Shown: positions 35,978-44,481, counted from the stretch's first letter. The stretch: 60,161 nucleotides of DNA from Phenylobacterium sp. (GCF_030693625.1 NZ_JAUYAF010000058.1:1-60161); one strand, 5' to 3'. Numbers and translations: made by a program. The notes: generated by a model from the letters alone, not told the origin.

Positions 35978-36860
35978 GCGCAGGAACCTTGGCCGCCTCG
36001 TCCAGCAACCAGTCCCGGAACGCCGAGGCCGCCGGCCGCGCGGGCCCGGGCGGAAGGATCAGGTAGAACTGGGCGGGCGTCCGCACGAAGCCCACCGGCG
36101 CCGCCAGCCGCCCCGCCTCGATGTCCGCCGCCACATAGACGAAGGGGCTAAGCCCCACGCCCAGGCCCGCCACCGCCGCCTCCAGCATGTAGAACAGGTG
36201 CTCGAACTCCCGGTTCTGCGCCACCTCGGGCAGGGAGAGCCCGGTGTGGCTTTCCCACTCCGACCAGGCCTGCAGGTGGGGCCGGGTGTGCAGTCGCGGC
36301 AGGCTGGCGAAGGCCTTTACCCCCGGCGTCGCGCCGGTCAGCTGCGGCGCGGCCACCGGGCCGTGGAAGTTGTCCAGAAAGGCGATGGCCTCCCCGCCGT
36401 GGGCCGGCACGTGTTCGGTCAACCTTATGGCGGCGTCATAGCGCTCGCGGGCGAAATCGGCCGGCGCGAAGCTCTCGGTCACCCGCACCCGCAAGCCCGG
36501 ATGCCGGTCATGGAACGACCCGAGCCGCGGGATCAGCCAGCGCATGGCGAAGGTGCCCAGGCAGGACAGGTGCAGCTCGGTGTCGGCCGCTGACGTCAGG
36601 TCCGCCAGGGTCCGCTCAACCCGGTCAAAGGCCCCCGACAGCGACGCCGCCAGCCGCTCGCCGGCGTCGGTCAGCTTCAGCCGGTGCCGCGGCCCTTCGG
36701 TGAGCGCCAGGCCCACCGACTCCTCCAGGCTGCGGATCTGCCGGCTGATCGCACCGTGGGTGACGCACAGCTCGTCGGCCGCCGTGGTCATCTTGCCCAG
36801 CCGCGCGAACGCCTCGAAGGCGCGCAGGGCGGTCAGGGGCGGAAGCGAACGTCGTGTCAT
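35970..36860 (-). CDS. LysR-family transcriptional regulator (GcvA-like)
   Basis: 296 residues. The winged HTH is at the N-terminus: LPPLTALRAFEAFARLGKMTTAADELCVTHGAISRQIRSLEE (about 6-48), typical of the GcvA/AmpR branch. A type 2 periplasmic-binding-like effector domain follows (about 95-290). It is divergent from the P450 gene with 108 bases between starts, so that gene and its own promoter are the likely targets. A near-palindrome lies 10 bases upstream of its start. Confidence 0.9.
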   Translation of the reverse strand: MTRRSLPPLTALRAFEAFARLGKMTTAADELCVTHGAISRQIRSLEESVGLALTEGPRHRLKLTDAGERLAASLSGAFDRVERTLADLTSAADTELHLSCLGTFAMRWLIPRLGSFHDRHPGLRVRVTESFAPADFARERYDAAIRLTEHVPAHGGEAIAFLDNFHGPVAAPQLTGATPGVKAFASLPRLHTRPHLQAWSEWESHTGLSLPEVAQNREFEHLFYMLEAAVAGLGVGLSPFVYVAADIEAGRLAAPVGFVRTPAQFYLILPPGPARPAASAFRDWLLDEAAKVPAPS

Positions 36861-36870
36861 CGCCGGCTCT

Positions 36871-36885
36871 GTGATCTCAGCTCAC
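36871..36885. promoter_or_regulatory. Candidate LysR-type operator
   Basis: GTGATCTCAGCTCAC is an imperfect palindrome (GTGA-x-CT-x-AG-x-TCAC) between the divergent LysR and P450 genes. A second palindrome, GATGCATC, lies at 36915-36922. LysR proteins bind dyads in such positions; which is the site is not known. Confidence 0.4.
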
Positions 36886-36968
36886 AAGAATAGCACCGTT
36901 ATATCGTTTGTTGCGATGCATCAATTTCTCCCATCCTGGCGCGAGGTCACCGACCGAGGGACAGGCTG

Positions 36969-38366
36969 ATGAGCGACACCGCCACATTCGATTGGACCCC
37001 GGCGCCCCCCGCCCCTTTCCGACCGGCCATGCCTGAGCGCCCCGAGGACTGGCTGCCGGTGTGGCGGATCTTCGTGGACAGGGAGGCTCAGAACGCTCTC
37101 AACGGCTGGCCGAAACAGGCCTTCGACGACCACTACAAGGCCCGCAAGGTCCTCACCCTGAACTACCACTTCATCAGCGACCCGGCCGCCATCCAGCACG
37201 TCCTGATGGACAAGCTCGGCAATTATCAGAAGCCACCGCTGGTCAATAAGATGCTCAGCGTCGCCCTGGGCCAGGGGCTGCTCACCACCGACGGGGAGGC
37301 CTGGCGCGAGCAGAGGCGGATGATGGCCCCAGTCTTCACCCCGCACATGGTCACCGAGTTCACCCCGACCTTCGTCGCCATCGCCCAACAGACCGGCGAC
37401 CGCTGGGCCACCGGCGACAGTGACGTCATCGACGTGGCGGCCGAAAGCCTGCGCACCACCTTCGACATCATCAACGCCACCCTCTTCTCGTCGGCCGCCG
37501 GCTTCACGGCGCAGGAGGCGTCCGGCCACATGGCTGCGGTGATGAAGGCCCTGACTCAGTACCGCATCGGCCCGATCGTCGGCATGCCCTGGCTCGACCA
37601 GAACCCCGTCCAGTGGCGCGGCGCGGCGGGCCGGCGCTTCATCATCGACCGGCTGGCGGCGTTCATCGCCCGGCGGCAGGCCGACCCAGTCCCGCCCCAG
37701 GACTTCATGACCCGGGTGATCGACGCCTTCAGCGCCACCCATCCGCCCAAGGAGGCCGCCAGGCTGGCCCTCGATAACGCCGTCACCTTCCTGGGGGCCG
37801 GCCACGAGACCACCGCCAACGCCCTGACCTGGGCCCTCTACCTGCTCAGTCGCGACCGTCAGGCCCAGGAATGGGCCGGCGAGGAGGCGCGCGCCGCCTG
37901 GGACGCCGGGGGAACCCCCGAGGAGGTCCTGGCCCGCCTGCCCTATCTGAAGATGGTCTGGGAGGAGACCCTGCGCCTCTACCCGCCGGCCGTGCGCATC
38001 GACCGCGAGGCCCTGGTCGACGATGAACTCTGCGGCCACCGGGTGCGCAAGGGCGACCAGATTTCGATCTGGCCCTGGATCGTCCACCGCCACCGCCGGC
38101 TATGGAACGACCCCGACGCCTTCAATCCGGAGAACTTCCACCCGGAGGCCAAGGCCGCGCACCACCGCTTCCAGTACATCCCCTTCGGCGCCGGCCCGCG
38201 GATCTGCATCGGAGCGGCCTTCGCCCAGGCCGAGGGCCTGCTGGTGCTCTCCCACTGGCTGGCTCGCTTCCGCTTCCGCCCCGTCGCCGGCCACACCGTC
38301 GAACCGACCGGCGACATCGCAATCCGCCCGAAGGGCGGCCTGCCGCTGATCGTGGAGCGGGTGTAG
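36969..38366 (+). CDS. Cytochrome P450
   Basis: 465 residues, soluble (no N-terminal anchor). I-helix oxygen-activation motif GAGHETT (276-282), K-helix ExxR E333-R336 (EETLRLYPP), and the haem loop FGAGPRICIG with the cysteine thiolate at C413. The sequence style (PERP, KMVWEETLRLYPPA) is close to the CYP4/CYP102-like bacterial group that hydroxylates fatty acids or terpenes; the substrate is unknown. No ferredoxin or reductase gene is adjacent. GAGGGACAG precedes the ATG. It is divergent from a LysR regulator. Confidence 0.95.
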   Translation: MSDTATFDWTPAPPAPFRPAMPERPEDWLPVWRIFVDREAQNALNGWPKQAFDDHYKARKVLTLNYHFISDPAAIQHVLMDKLGNYQKPPLVNKMLSVALGQGLLTTDGEAWREQRRMMAPVFTPHMVTEFTPTFVAIAQQTGDRWATGDSDVIDVAAESLRTTFDIINATLFSSAAGFTAQEASGHMAAVMKALTQYRIGPIVGMPWLDQNPVQWRGAAGRRFIIDRLAAFIARRQADPVPPQDFMTRVIDAFSATHPPKEAARLALDNAVTFLGAGHETTANALTWALYLLSRDRQAQEWAGEEARAAWDAGGTPEEVLARLPYLKMVWEETLRLYPPAVRIDREALVDDELCGHRVRKGDQISIWPWIVHRHRRLWNDPDAFNPENFHPEAKAAHHRFQYIPFGAGPRICIGAAFAQAEGLLVLSHWLARFRFRPVAGHTVEPTGDIAIRPKGGLPLIVERV

Positions 38367-38371
38367 CTCTC

Positions 38372-38468
38372 CGTCATCCCGGCCGCAGCGAAGCGGAGAG
38401 CCGGGACCCAGGGGCGGAGCGCTCGGCCCCTGGGTCCCGGCTCGGCCTGACGGCCGTCCGGGATGACG
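38372..38468. repeat. REP-like nested palindrome after the P450 gene
   Basis: Outer arms CGTCATCCCGG (38372-38382) and CCGGGATGACG (38458-38468), inner arms of 18 perfect bases (38398-38415 and 38426-38443; GAGCCGGGACCCAGGGGC and its complement). It starts 5 bases past the P450 stop. This CGTCATCCCGG...CCGGGACCC form is a widespread interspersed repeat in alphaproteobacteria (recalled, not searched). It can also terminate P450 transcription. Confidence 0.85.
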
Positions 38469-38578
38469 TGGAAATGGGATCACCTCCCGCTAGATATCCG
38501 CCCTGAAACAACAAACTCCGCTGTTCTCCGGGTTTGGTCCTAGTCCTTTCCGCCGCTGGCGCGTTAAGAACATCGGCG

Positions 38579-39883
38579 ATGCTGAAAACACCTTCTCCTC
38601 CTGTGGGCGTCTCCGAGACGCGCGTCCGCTCCGGGACGCTCGATCAGCCGCCGCTGCGCATCGCCTTCCTCTCCTACCGGTCCGATCCCCGCGTTGGCGG
38701 CCAGGGCGTCTATCTCAGCCAGGCCGCCGCGGCCCTCGCCCGCCGGGGCCACCAGGTCGATATCCTGTCGGGCCCGCCCTACCCCGACGTGCCCGAAGGC
38801 GTGCGCCTGATCACCCTGCCGTCGCTGGACCTCTACAATCAGCCGCACAACGGCCACCGCGCCCTGCGCTGGAAACACCTGCTGAGCTGGACCGACACCG
38901 CCGAATATTTTGGCCACTGGGCCGGCAAGTTCATGGAACCCTGGACCTTCGGACGCCGCGCGGCGAAGTACCTGCGCGCCCACCGCCGCGACTATGACGT
39001 GGTGCTGGACAACCAGTCCCTCAGCTCCGGCCTGCTGGCCATCGAGCGCGCCGGCCTGCCCGTGGTCGGCGTCATTCACCACCCGATCCGCCGCGACCTG
39101 GAACTGGCGCTGGCCGCCGAGCCCCAGTGGGGCATGCGCCTGCTGACCCGCCAGTGGTATTCGTTCCTGAAGATGCAGGAGAAGGTCGCCCCGCGCCTGG
39201 CCGAAGTGATCCTCGTCTCCGAGGCGGCCGCCACCGATGTCACCGCCTGCCTCAAGGTCGACCGCCGGGCCATGAGCGTGATCCACCTGGGCATCGACCA
39301 GGACACCTTCAAACCCCAGCCCGACATCCGCCGCCGCGACAATCGCCTGCTCACCACCGCCAGCGCCGACGTGCCGCTGAAGGGTCTGAAGCACCTGATC
39401 GAGGCCTATTCCAGCCTGCTGGAGCGCTATCCGCGTCTCGAACTCGTGGTCATTGGCAAGCTGCGCGAGGGCCCCACCGCCGAGCTGCTGGACGACCTCA
39501 ACCTGCTGGACCGGGTGAGCTTCATCCACGATCTCAGCAATGACGAGATGGCCGAGCAATATGCCCGGGCCACCATCTGCGTGACCCCGTCCCTCTACGA
39601 AGGCTTCGGCCTGCCCGCCGCCGAGGCCATGAGCTGCGGCGCCCCCGTGGTGGTCACCGATGGCGGCTCCCTGCCCGAGGTCGTCGGCGACGCCGGCGTC
39701 GTCGTGCCCAAGGGCGACAGCGCCGCCCTGGCCCGCGCCATCGCCGCCCTGCTGGACGATCCGGCCCGCCGCGCCGACCTGGGCGCCGCCGCCCGCCATC
39801 GCGCCCGCAAGGCCTTCTCCTGGGACCGCGCCGCCGAAACCTATGAAGCGGTCCTGCGCCGCGCCATCGCCCGCAAATGCTGA
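38579..39883 (+). CDS. GT4-family glycosyltransferase, candidate ManT-like mannosyltransferase
   Basis: 434 residues, GT-B fold retaining glycosyltransferase. The N-terminal Rossmann half begins LRIAFLSYRSDPRVGGQGVYL (glycine-rich loop), and the C-terminal half holds the donor site with the E-x7-E motif in SLYEGFGLPAAEAMSCG. No signal peptide or membrane helix, so it works in the cytoplasm. ATG 38579 is used; the upstream open frame lacks conservation. Its end overlaps the downstream methyltransferase by 7 bases. With two methyltransferases and a toroid-like protein this set mirrors the mycobacterial methylmannose polysaccharide cluster (manT and partners), so an alpha-mannosyltransferase role is inferred. 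Confidence 0.85.
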   Translation: MLKTPSPPVGVSETRVRSGTLDQPPLRIAFLSYRSDPRVGGQGVYLSQAAAALARRGHQVDILSGPPYPDVPEGVRLITLPSLDLYNQPHNGHRALRWKHLLSWTDTAEYFGHWAGKFMEPWTFGRRAAKYLRAHRRDYDVVLDNQSLSSGLLAIERAGLPVVGVIHHPIRRDLELALAAEPQWGMRLLTRQWYSFLKMQEKVAPRLAEVILVSEAAATDVTACLKVDRRAMSVIHLGIDQDTFKPQPDIRRRDNRLLTTASADVPLKGLKHLIEAYSSLLERYPRLELVVIGKLREGPTAELLDDLNLLDRVSFIHDLSNDEMAEQYARATICVTPSLYEGFGLPAAEAMSCGAPVVVTDGGSLPEVVGDAGVVVPKGDSAALARAIAALLDDPARRADLGAAARHRARKAFSWDRAAETYEAVLRRAIARKC

Positions 39884-40596
39884 CCGTCCGGCTGGAGACC
39901 CTGGGCCTCAAGGCCGGCGACTGGGTGCTGGACCTGGGCTGCGGCGAGGGCCGCCACGTCCACGGCGTCCACATGATCCCCGGCGTCAATGTCGTGGGCC
40001 TGGATCTCGACATCCCCAGCCTGGTGAAGGCCCGCGAGGGCCTTGACCACCTGCCGCCCGTGACCGACGGCGCCGCCACGGGGTTCCTGTCCGGCGACGC
40101 CTACCGCCTGCCCTTCGCCGACAACGCCTTCGACGTGGTGATCTGCTCCGAAGTGCTGGAGCATCTGCACGAATACGACCGGGCGCTCGCCGAAATCCGC
40201 CGCGTGCTGAAGCCCGGCGGCCGCTTCGTCCCCACCGTGCCCCGCGCCTGGCCCGAGCGCATCTGCTGGGCCCTGGCGCCCGGCAAGGACGGCTATGCCG
40301 ACCAGCCCGGCGGCCACGTCCGAATCTTCCATGAGCCGGACCTGCGCAAGTCCATCAGCGACCTCGGCTTCTCCTATCGCGGCAAGCACTATGCCCACGC
40401 CCTGCACAGCCCCTACTGGTGGCTGAAGTGCGCCTTCTGGGACCGCCGTGACGACCATCCGCTGGTGAAGCTCTACCACCGCTTCCTGGTCTGGGACCTG
40501 ATGGACCGTCCCGCCCTCACCCGCGTGCTGGAGGCCATCGCCAATCCCTTGGCCGGCAAGAGCGTGGCGCTCTATTTCCGTAAAGGCCTCGCATGA
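39877..40596 (+). CDS. Class I SAM-dependent methyltransferase (Methyltransf_11), candidate sugar O-methyltransferase
   Basis: 239 residues. SAM motif I is VLDLGCGEGRHVHG (17-30), motif II VVGLDLDIPSL, and post-I/motif IV DVVICSEVLEHLHEYDRALAEIRRVLKPGG, as in the COG2226 group. The tail (about 150-239) is Trp/Tyr-rich (HSPYWWLKCAFW), unlike ubiquinone methyltransferases. It starts inside the glycosyltransferase gene and overlaps the next gene by 4 bases, so the three proteins are made in concert. In the mycobacterial MMP cluster a methyltransferase of this sort makes 3-O-methylmannose; that role is inferred here. Confidence 0.85.
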   Translation: MLTVRLETLGLKAGDWVLDLGCGEGRHVHGVHMIPGVNVVGLDLDIPSLVKAREGLDHLPPVTDGAATGFLSGDAYRLPFADNAFDVVICSEVLEHLHEYDRALAEIRRVLKPGGRFVPTVPRAWPERICWALAPGKDGYADQPGGHVRIFHEPDLRKSISDLGFSYRGKHYAHALHSPYWWLKCAFWDRRDDHPLVKLYHRFLVWDLMDRPALTRVLEAIANPLAGKSVALYFRKGLA

Positions 40597-41645
40597 GCCT
40601 GGCCTTCGACCGCGTCGGCGGCCCCCTCGCGCCCTTCACCGGGGCCCTGGACGTCATCCTGGCGCAGCAGACGCAGAACGGCGCCATCCCCTGGTTCGAC
40701 AAGGGCCCCTGGGACCCTTGGAACCACGCCGAATGCCTGATGGCGCTCGGCGCCATGGGCGAGTTCGAGGCGGCCGATCGCGGCTTTGAATACCTCGCCT
40801 GGTCTCAGGAAGCCTCGGGCGCCTGGCTCGGCGAATACGGCAACACCCTGCCCATGGCCGATCGCCTGCACATGGCCCGCACCCCGGCCGCCGCCTTCCG
40901 AGACTCCAACTTCGCGGCCTATCCCGCCGTGGCCCTGTGGCACCGCTACCGGCTCGACAACGACCTGACCTTCGCCCGCCGCTACTGGCCGATGGTGAAG
41001 TCAGCCATCGACTTCGTCCTGACCCTGCAGCACCCGGAGGGCGATATCTCCTGGAGCCAGGAAGCCTTCGGGACCGGCGCCGACGACGCGGTCCTGGCCG
41101 GCAACGCCTCGATCTTCAAGAGCCTCGACTGCGGCCTTAAGCTGGCCGACCTGCTGGGCGAACCCCAGCCCGCCTGGCGCCTGGCCAAGGACCGGCTCAG
41201 CTGCGCCATCCGCAACGCCCCACACCGCTTCGACCGGCTGCAGGACCGCTCCGACTTCGCCATGGACTGGTACTATCCGGCCCTGGCCGGGGTGCTGTCG
41301 CCGGGCGCGTCCTTCGCCCGCCTGGAGGCCCGCGCCCCGCGCTTCGCCGTCCTGGGCCGCGGCTGCCGCTGCGTGGCCAGCGAGCCCTGGGTGACGGTGG
41401 CGGAGTCCTGCGAACTGGCCATGGCCCTGCTCAGCCTCGGCGCCCGGGCCGCCGCCTGCGCCCTGCTCGACAGTCAGCTCAATCACCGCGACGGCGACGG
41501 CGCCTTCTGGATGGGCTGGCAGTTCGCAGAACAGATCGTCTGGCCCCGCGAACGCCCCACCTGGACCCAGGCCGCCGCCATCCTGGCCTTCGACGCACGG
41601 CTTGGGGCGTCAGCGGCGTCGGACGTGTTGATCTCGCGCACCTAA
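40593..41645 (+). CDS. Alpha/alpha-toroid-like protein, candidate MmpH-type glycoside hydrolase
   Basis: 350 residues, cytoplasmic. Repeated Trp/Gly-rich helical segments (GAIPWFDKGPWDPWNHAE, 30-47; EASGAWLGEYGN, 73-84; GDISWSQEAFGTGADDAVL, 150-168; GDGAFWMGWQF, 301-311) look like an alpha/alpha toroid. Such proteins are often labelled prenyltransferase, but I see no prenyl-binding or DxDD motif. Acidic residues in conserved-looking spots (E47, D104, E271) could be catalytic. It overlaps the methyltransferase gene by 4 bases. Position and partners match MmpH, the endomannosidase of the mycobacterial MMP cluster; the assignment is by context. Confidence 0.68.
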   Translation: MSLAFDRVGGPLAPFTGALDVILAQQTQNGAIPWFDKGPWDPWNHAECLMALGAMGEFEAADRGFEYLAWSQEASGAWLGEYGNTLPMADRLHMARTPAAAFRDSNFAAYPAVALWHRYRLDNDLTFARRYWPMVKSAIDFVLTLQHPEGDISWSQEAFGTGADDAVLAGNASIFKSLDCGLKLADLLGEPQPAWRLAKDRLSCAIRNAPHRFDRLQDRSDFAMDWYYPALAGVLSPGASFARLEARAPRFAVLGRGCRCVASEPWVTVAESCELAMALLSLGARAAACALLDSQLNHRDGDGAFWMGWQFAEQIVWPRERPTWTQAAAILAFDARLGASAASDVLISRT

Positions 41646-41665
41646 GTCGAGCGAGTTGGCCAACC

Positions 41666-41986
41666 ATGCGGACGCTTCCGGTTGATGTCTTGGCGGGCGA
41701 CTTGGTGATCGGCGCAGCCAATCTCACGCCTGTTGATCCGTCGATGGGTGTCGTCGGCGCAGTCTTCCAACCCAACAGCGCTTACATTCCATCGCGCCAC
41801 TCCAGATCGATGGAAGATACCGCTCCTCCCACCGAATTGAGCGTGCGCGAGACGAATGGGCGGCTTCTCCGTTGCGCGGGTGTTGACCTGATCGATCTAT
41901 CGAGTGAGGTCGGCGACGAAGGCCGGGAGCTACATGTCCTTGGGCTTGAAGACTACGGACGCTACTTTGACGAGAGACAACTGTAG
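41666..41986 (+). CDS. Hypothetical protein in a lower-GC insert
   Basis: 106 residues, acidic, soluble, no signal peptide and no recognised domain. The base composition and codon use differ from neighbours: CTT (4), CTA (2), TTG (3), AGA (2) and GTT (3) in 106 codons, whereas flanking genes use almost only CTG/CTC and CGC/CGG. No strong SD is visible. It lies between the toroid gene and the convergent methyltransferase, 20 bases after the former. The composition suggests recent acquisition. The size and acidic nature recall immunity or antitoxin proteins, but that is a guess. Confidence 0.55.
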   Translation: MRTLPVDVLAGDLVIGAANLTPVDPSMGVVGAVFQPNSAYIPSRHSRSMEDTAPPTELSVRETNGRLLRCAGVDLIDLSSEVGDEGRELHVLGLEDYGRYFDERQL

Positions 41987-42022
41987 CCTTCGGGCAGCCT
42001 GCCTAGCTCCGTCGAGCCTAGT

Positions 42023-42634
42023 TCAAACCCGCCGCAAAACCCGCAAACTCTTCACCGCCGCCACCTCTTCGAACAGGTCCGACGCCAGGGCCCGCTGGTA
42101 GATCTCGAAGGGCGGCCGGCCACCGTCCGCCGGATCGGGAAACACGTCGTGGATCGCCAGGGTCCCGCCCGCCATCAGGTGCGGGGTCCAGTGCCGCCAG
42201 TCGCCGAGCGCGTGCTCCATGGTGTGGCCGCCGTCGATGAACAGGAAGCTCAGCGGGGTCGCCCAGGCCTTGGCGATCAGGGCCGAGCGGCCCACCACCG
42301 GGAACACCACATCCTCCAGCCCCGCGCGGCGCAAGGTCGTGCGCAGGAAGGGCAGGGTGTCCATGGCGTTCGCCGCGTCATCCCACAGCTCGGCGTCGTG
42401 ATACTCCCAACCCGGCTGGTTCTCCTCCGAGCCCCGATGGTGATCGACCGAGAACAGCACCCCGCCCGCCGCCTGGCAGGCGCTCCCCAGATAGACCGCC
42501 GACTTGCCGCAATAGGCGCCGATCTCCAGGCACGGCCCACGCGGCGCGCAGGCCAGGGCCGCCTCGTAGAGGGCCGCGCCCTCGGCCGGATCCATGAAGC
42601 CTTTGACGCTGTCGATATCGATCGGGAGTTTCAT
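42023..42634 (-). CDS. SAM-dependent methyltransferase (Methyltransf_24), candidate MeT1-like sugar 1-O-methyltransferase
   Basis: 203 residues. SAM motif I is CLEIGAYCGKSAVYLG (35-50), motif II FSVDHHRGSEENQ, and a metal-site-like segment FLFIDGGHTMEHALGDWRHW (130-149) with D134/H137, then AIHDVFPDPADGG (160-172). This is the Mg-dependent macrocin/TylF-like class. MeT1 of the mycobacterial MMP cluster is a metal-dependent sugar 1-O-methyltransferase of similar size. The start is ATG 42634, and upstream open frame to 43639 is a shadow of the peptidase gene. Convergent to the glycosyltransferase run, separated by the lower-GC ORF. Confidence 0.8.
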   Translation of the reverse strand: MKLPIDIDSVKGFMDPAEGAALYEAALACAPRGPCLEIGAYCGKSAVYLGSACQAAGGVLFSVDHHRGSEENQPGWEYHDAELWDDAANAMDTLPFLRTTLRRAGLEDVVFPVVGRSALIAKAWATPLSFLFIDGGHTMEHALGDWRHWTPHLMAGGTLAIHDVFPDPADGGRPPFEIYQRALASDLFEEVAAVKSLRVLRRV

Positions 42635-42700
42635 GGCCGCTCTCCTAGCAGAGGCGGGGCGGCTGGCGTAACAATCGACACAGGTTTTCGAAGGTCCCCC

Positions 42701-44038
42701 ATGCGCCCCATCCTGCTGACCGCCCTCCTCGCCTTCCCCCTGCTCACCGCCGCCGCCAAGCCGCAGCCCGAGCTGGTCCAGATCGCCAAGGGGGTCCAGC
42801 AGTCGCGTCTCCACGCCACGGTGGCCAAGCTGGTCAGCTTCGGCACCCGCCACACCCTGTCGGACCGCACCTCCGAGACCCGCGGCATCGGGGCCGCCGA
42901 GCGCTGGACCGCCGCGGAGTTCGAGGCGATCTCGAAAGAATGCGGCGGCTGCCTGACGGTGGCCGTCCCCAAGCAGACCTTCACCGGCCGCCGTGTGCCC
43001 AACCCCACCGAGATCGGCGCCATCCTCGCCATCCAGAAAGGGACCACCGATCCGGATCGGGTGATCGTCATCTCCGGCCATATTGACAGCCGGGTCTCCG
43101 ATGTCATGGACGCGACCTCCGACGCCCCCGGCGCCAATGACGACGGCTCCGGCGTGGCCGCCGTCATCGAGGCCGCCCGCGTGCTCTCCAAGCACAAGTT
43201 CCCCGCCACCCTGGTCTTCGCGGTGCTGGAGGGGGAGGAACAGGGCCTCTACGGCGGCAAGGTGCTGGCCGCCTACGCCAAGGCGCAGGGCTGGCGGGTC
43301 GAGGCCGACCTGAACAACGACATCATCGGCAACACCCGCGGCGCCAGCGGCGTCCACAACGATCGCCAGGTCCGCGTCTTCTCCGAGGGCACCAAGGCGG
43401 TGGAGACCCAGGAACAGGCCAACAGCCGCCGCTATAACGGCGGTGAGGTGGACTCGCCGTCGCGCAACCTGGCCCGCTTCGCCGACGGCCTGGCCGACAC
43501 CTATCTGAAGACCCTCGACGTGGTGATGGTCTACCGCACGGACCGCTATGGCCGTGGCGGCGACCAGGTGGAGATGCTCAACGCCGGCATCCCCGCCATC
43601 CGCGTCACCGAGGCCGCCGAGCACTATGACCGCCAGCACCAGGACCTGCGCACCGAGAACGGCCGGGTCTATGGCGACACCATAGAGGGCGTGGACTTCC
43701 CCTACCTGGCCAAGGTCACCCGGCTGAACGTGATCATGATGGCGGCGCTGGCCAACGCGCCGGCCCCGCCCGAGGGCGTGAAGATCGAGGGCGCGGTCTC
43801 CCCTGACACCAAGCTATCCTGGACCGCCAGCCCCGGCGCGGCGCGCTACCGGGTCCACTGGCGCGAGACCACGGCCCCGCGCTGGCAGCACGCCAAGGAC
43901 ACCACGGCCACGGCGGAAACCCTGAAGAATGTCGTCATCGACGACTGGTTCTTCGGGGTCTCGGCGATCTCCGCCGACGGCTACGAGAGCCCGGTGGTGT
44001 TCCCCGGCGCCGCCGGATCCTTCAGCGTCACCAAGTAG
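42701..44038 (+). CDS. Secreted M28-family zinc aminopeptidase with C-terminal Fn3-like domain
   Basis: 445 residues with signal peptide (MRPILLTALLAFPLLTAAA). The M28 zinc site is complete: HID in ISGHIDSRVSD, ANDDGSGV, the catalytic/ligand glutamates in LEGEEQGLYG, the aspartate in LNNDIIGN, and the final histidine in AAEHYDRQHQDLR. A fibronectin type III-like domain follows (about 355-440: PEGVKIEGAVSPDTKLSW ... YRVHWRE). It should release N-terminal amino acids in the periplasm or outside. The start at 42701 is 66 bases from the divergent methyltransferase. Confidence 0.92.
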   Translation: MRPILLTALLAFPLLTAAAKPQPELVQIAKGVQQSRLHATVAKLVSFGTRHTLSDRTSETRGIGAAERWTAAEFEAISKECGGCLTVAVPKQTFTGRRVPNPTEIGAILAIQKGTTDPDRVIVISGHIDSRVSDVMDATSDAPGANDDGSGVAAVIEAARVLSKHKFPATLVFAVLEGEEQGLYGGKVLAAYAKAQGWRVEADLNNDIIGNTRGASGVHNDRQVRVFSEGTKAVETQEQANSRRYNGGEVDSPSRNLARFADGLADTYLKTLDVVMVYRTDRYGRGGDQVEMLNAGIPAIRVTEAAEHYDRQHQDLRTENGRVYGDTIEGVDFPYLAKVTRLNVIMMAALANAPAPPEGVKIEGAVSPDTKLSWTASPGAARYRVHWRETTAPRWQHAKDTTATAETLKNVVIDDWFFGVSAISADGYESPVVFPGAAGSFSVTK

Positions 44039-44045
44039 GACCGCT

Positions 44046-44429
44046 CTACGGCGCGTAGCTCGACCGCGCCTTAACGCCCCAGTGGCCGTCTTCGCGCGTG
44101 ATCACATAGATCGAATCGAACCCGCCGATCACGCCGCCGTCCTTGCGATAGCGGGTGAAGCGGGTGTCGATGTGCACCTTGTCCGCGCCCGCGTGGATCA
44201 CCTCGCGCCGTTCCCAGGCCGAGTGATCCCACTCCGCCAGGGCGCCCTTGTCGAACATGCCCGGCTTGTGGTCGCCCGCCTGCAGGATCACCAGGGTCCC
44301 TGAGGCCAGCCTCACGCTCGGGAAGTTGAAGGTGGCGTCCCAGCGCGCCACGTCGCGGGCGTTGAACCCGGCCATGAACTCGTCCAGCACGCCCTGGGCG
44401 GCGGCGATCTCGGCGGTGAAGTCAGCCAT
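44046..44429 (-). CDS. NTF2-like (SnoaL-type) protein
   Basis: 127 residues. The cone-shaped NTF2-like fold is suggested by EFMAGFNARDVARWDATFNFPSVRL at the N-terminus and YVITREDGHWGVKARSSYAP at the C-terminus. ATG 44429 follows GGGAG; an upstream extension of 59 codons overlaps the divergent gene and is rejected. Such proteins bind small hydrophobic ligands or act as isomerases/hydrolases; no catalytic role can be read here. Confidence 0.78.
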   Translation of the reverse strand: MADFTAEIAAAQGVLDEFMAGFNARDVARWDATFNFPSVRLASGTLVILQAGDHKPGMFDKGALAEWDHSAWERREVIHAGADKVHIDTRFTRYRKDGGVIGGFDSIYVITREDGHWGVKARSSYAP

Positions 44430-44481
44430 CGTCTTCTCCCTCTTTGCTGCTAGCATCGCCCTGAAATCCAGGGAGGCAAGC

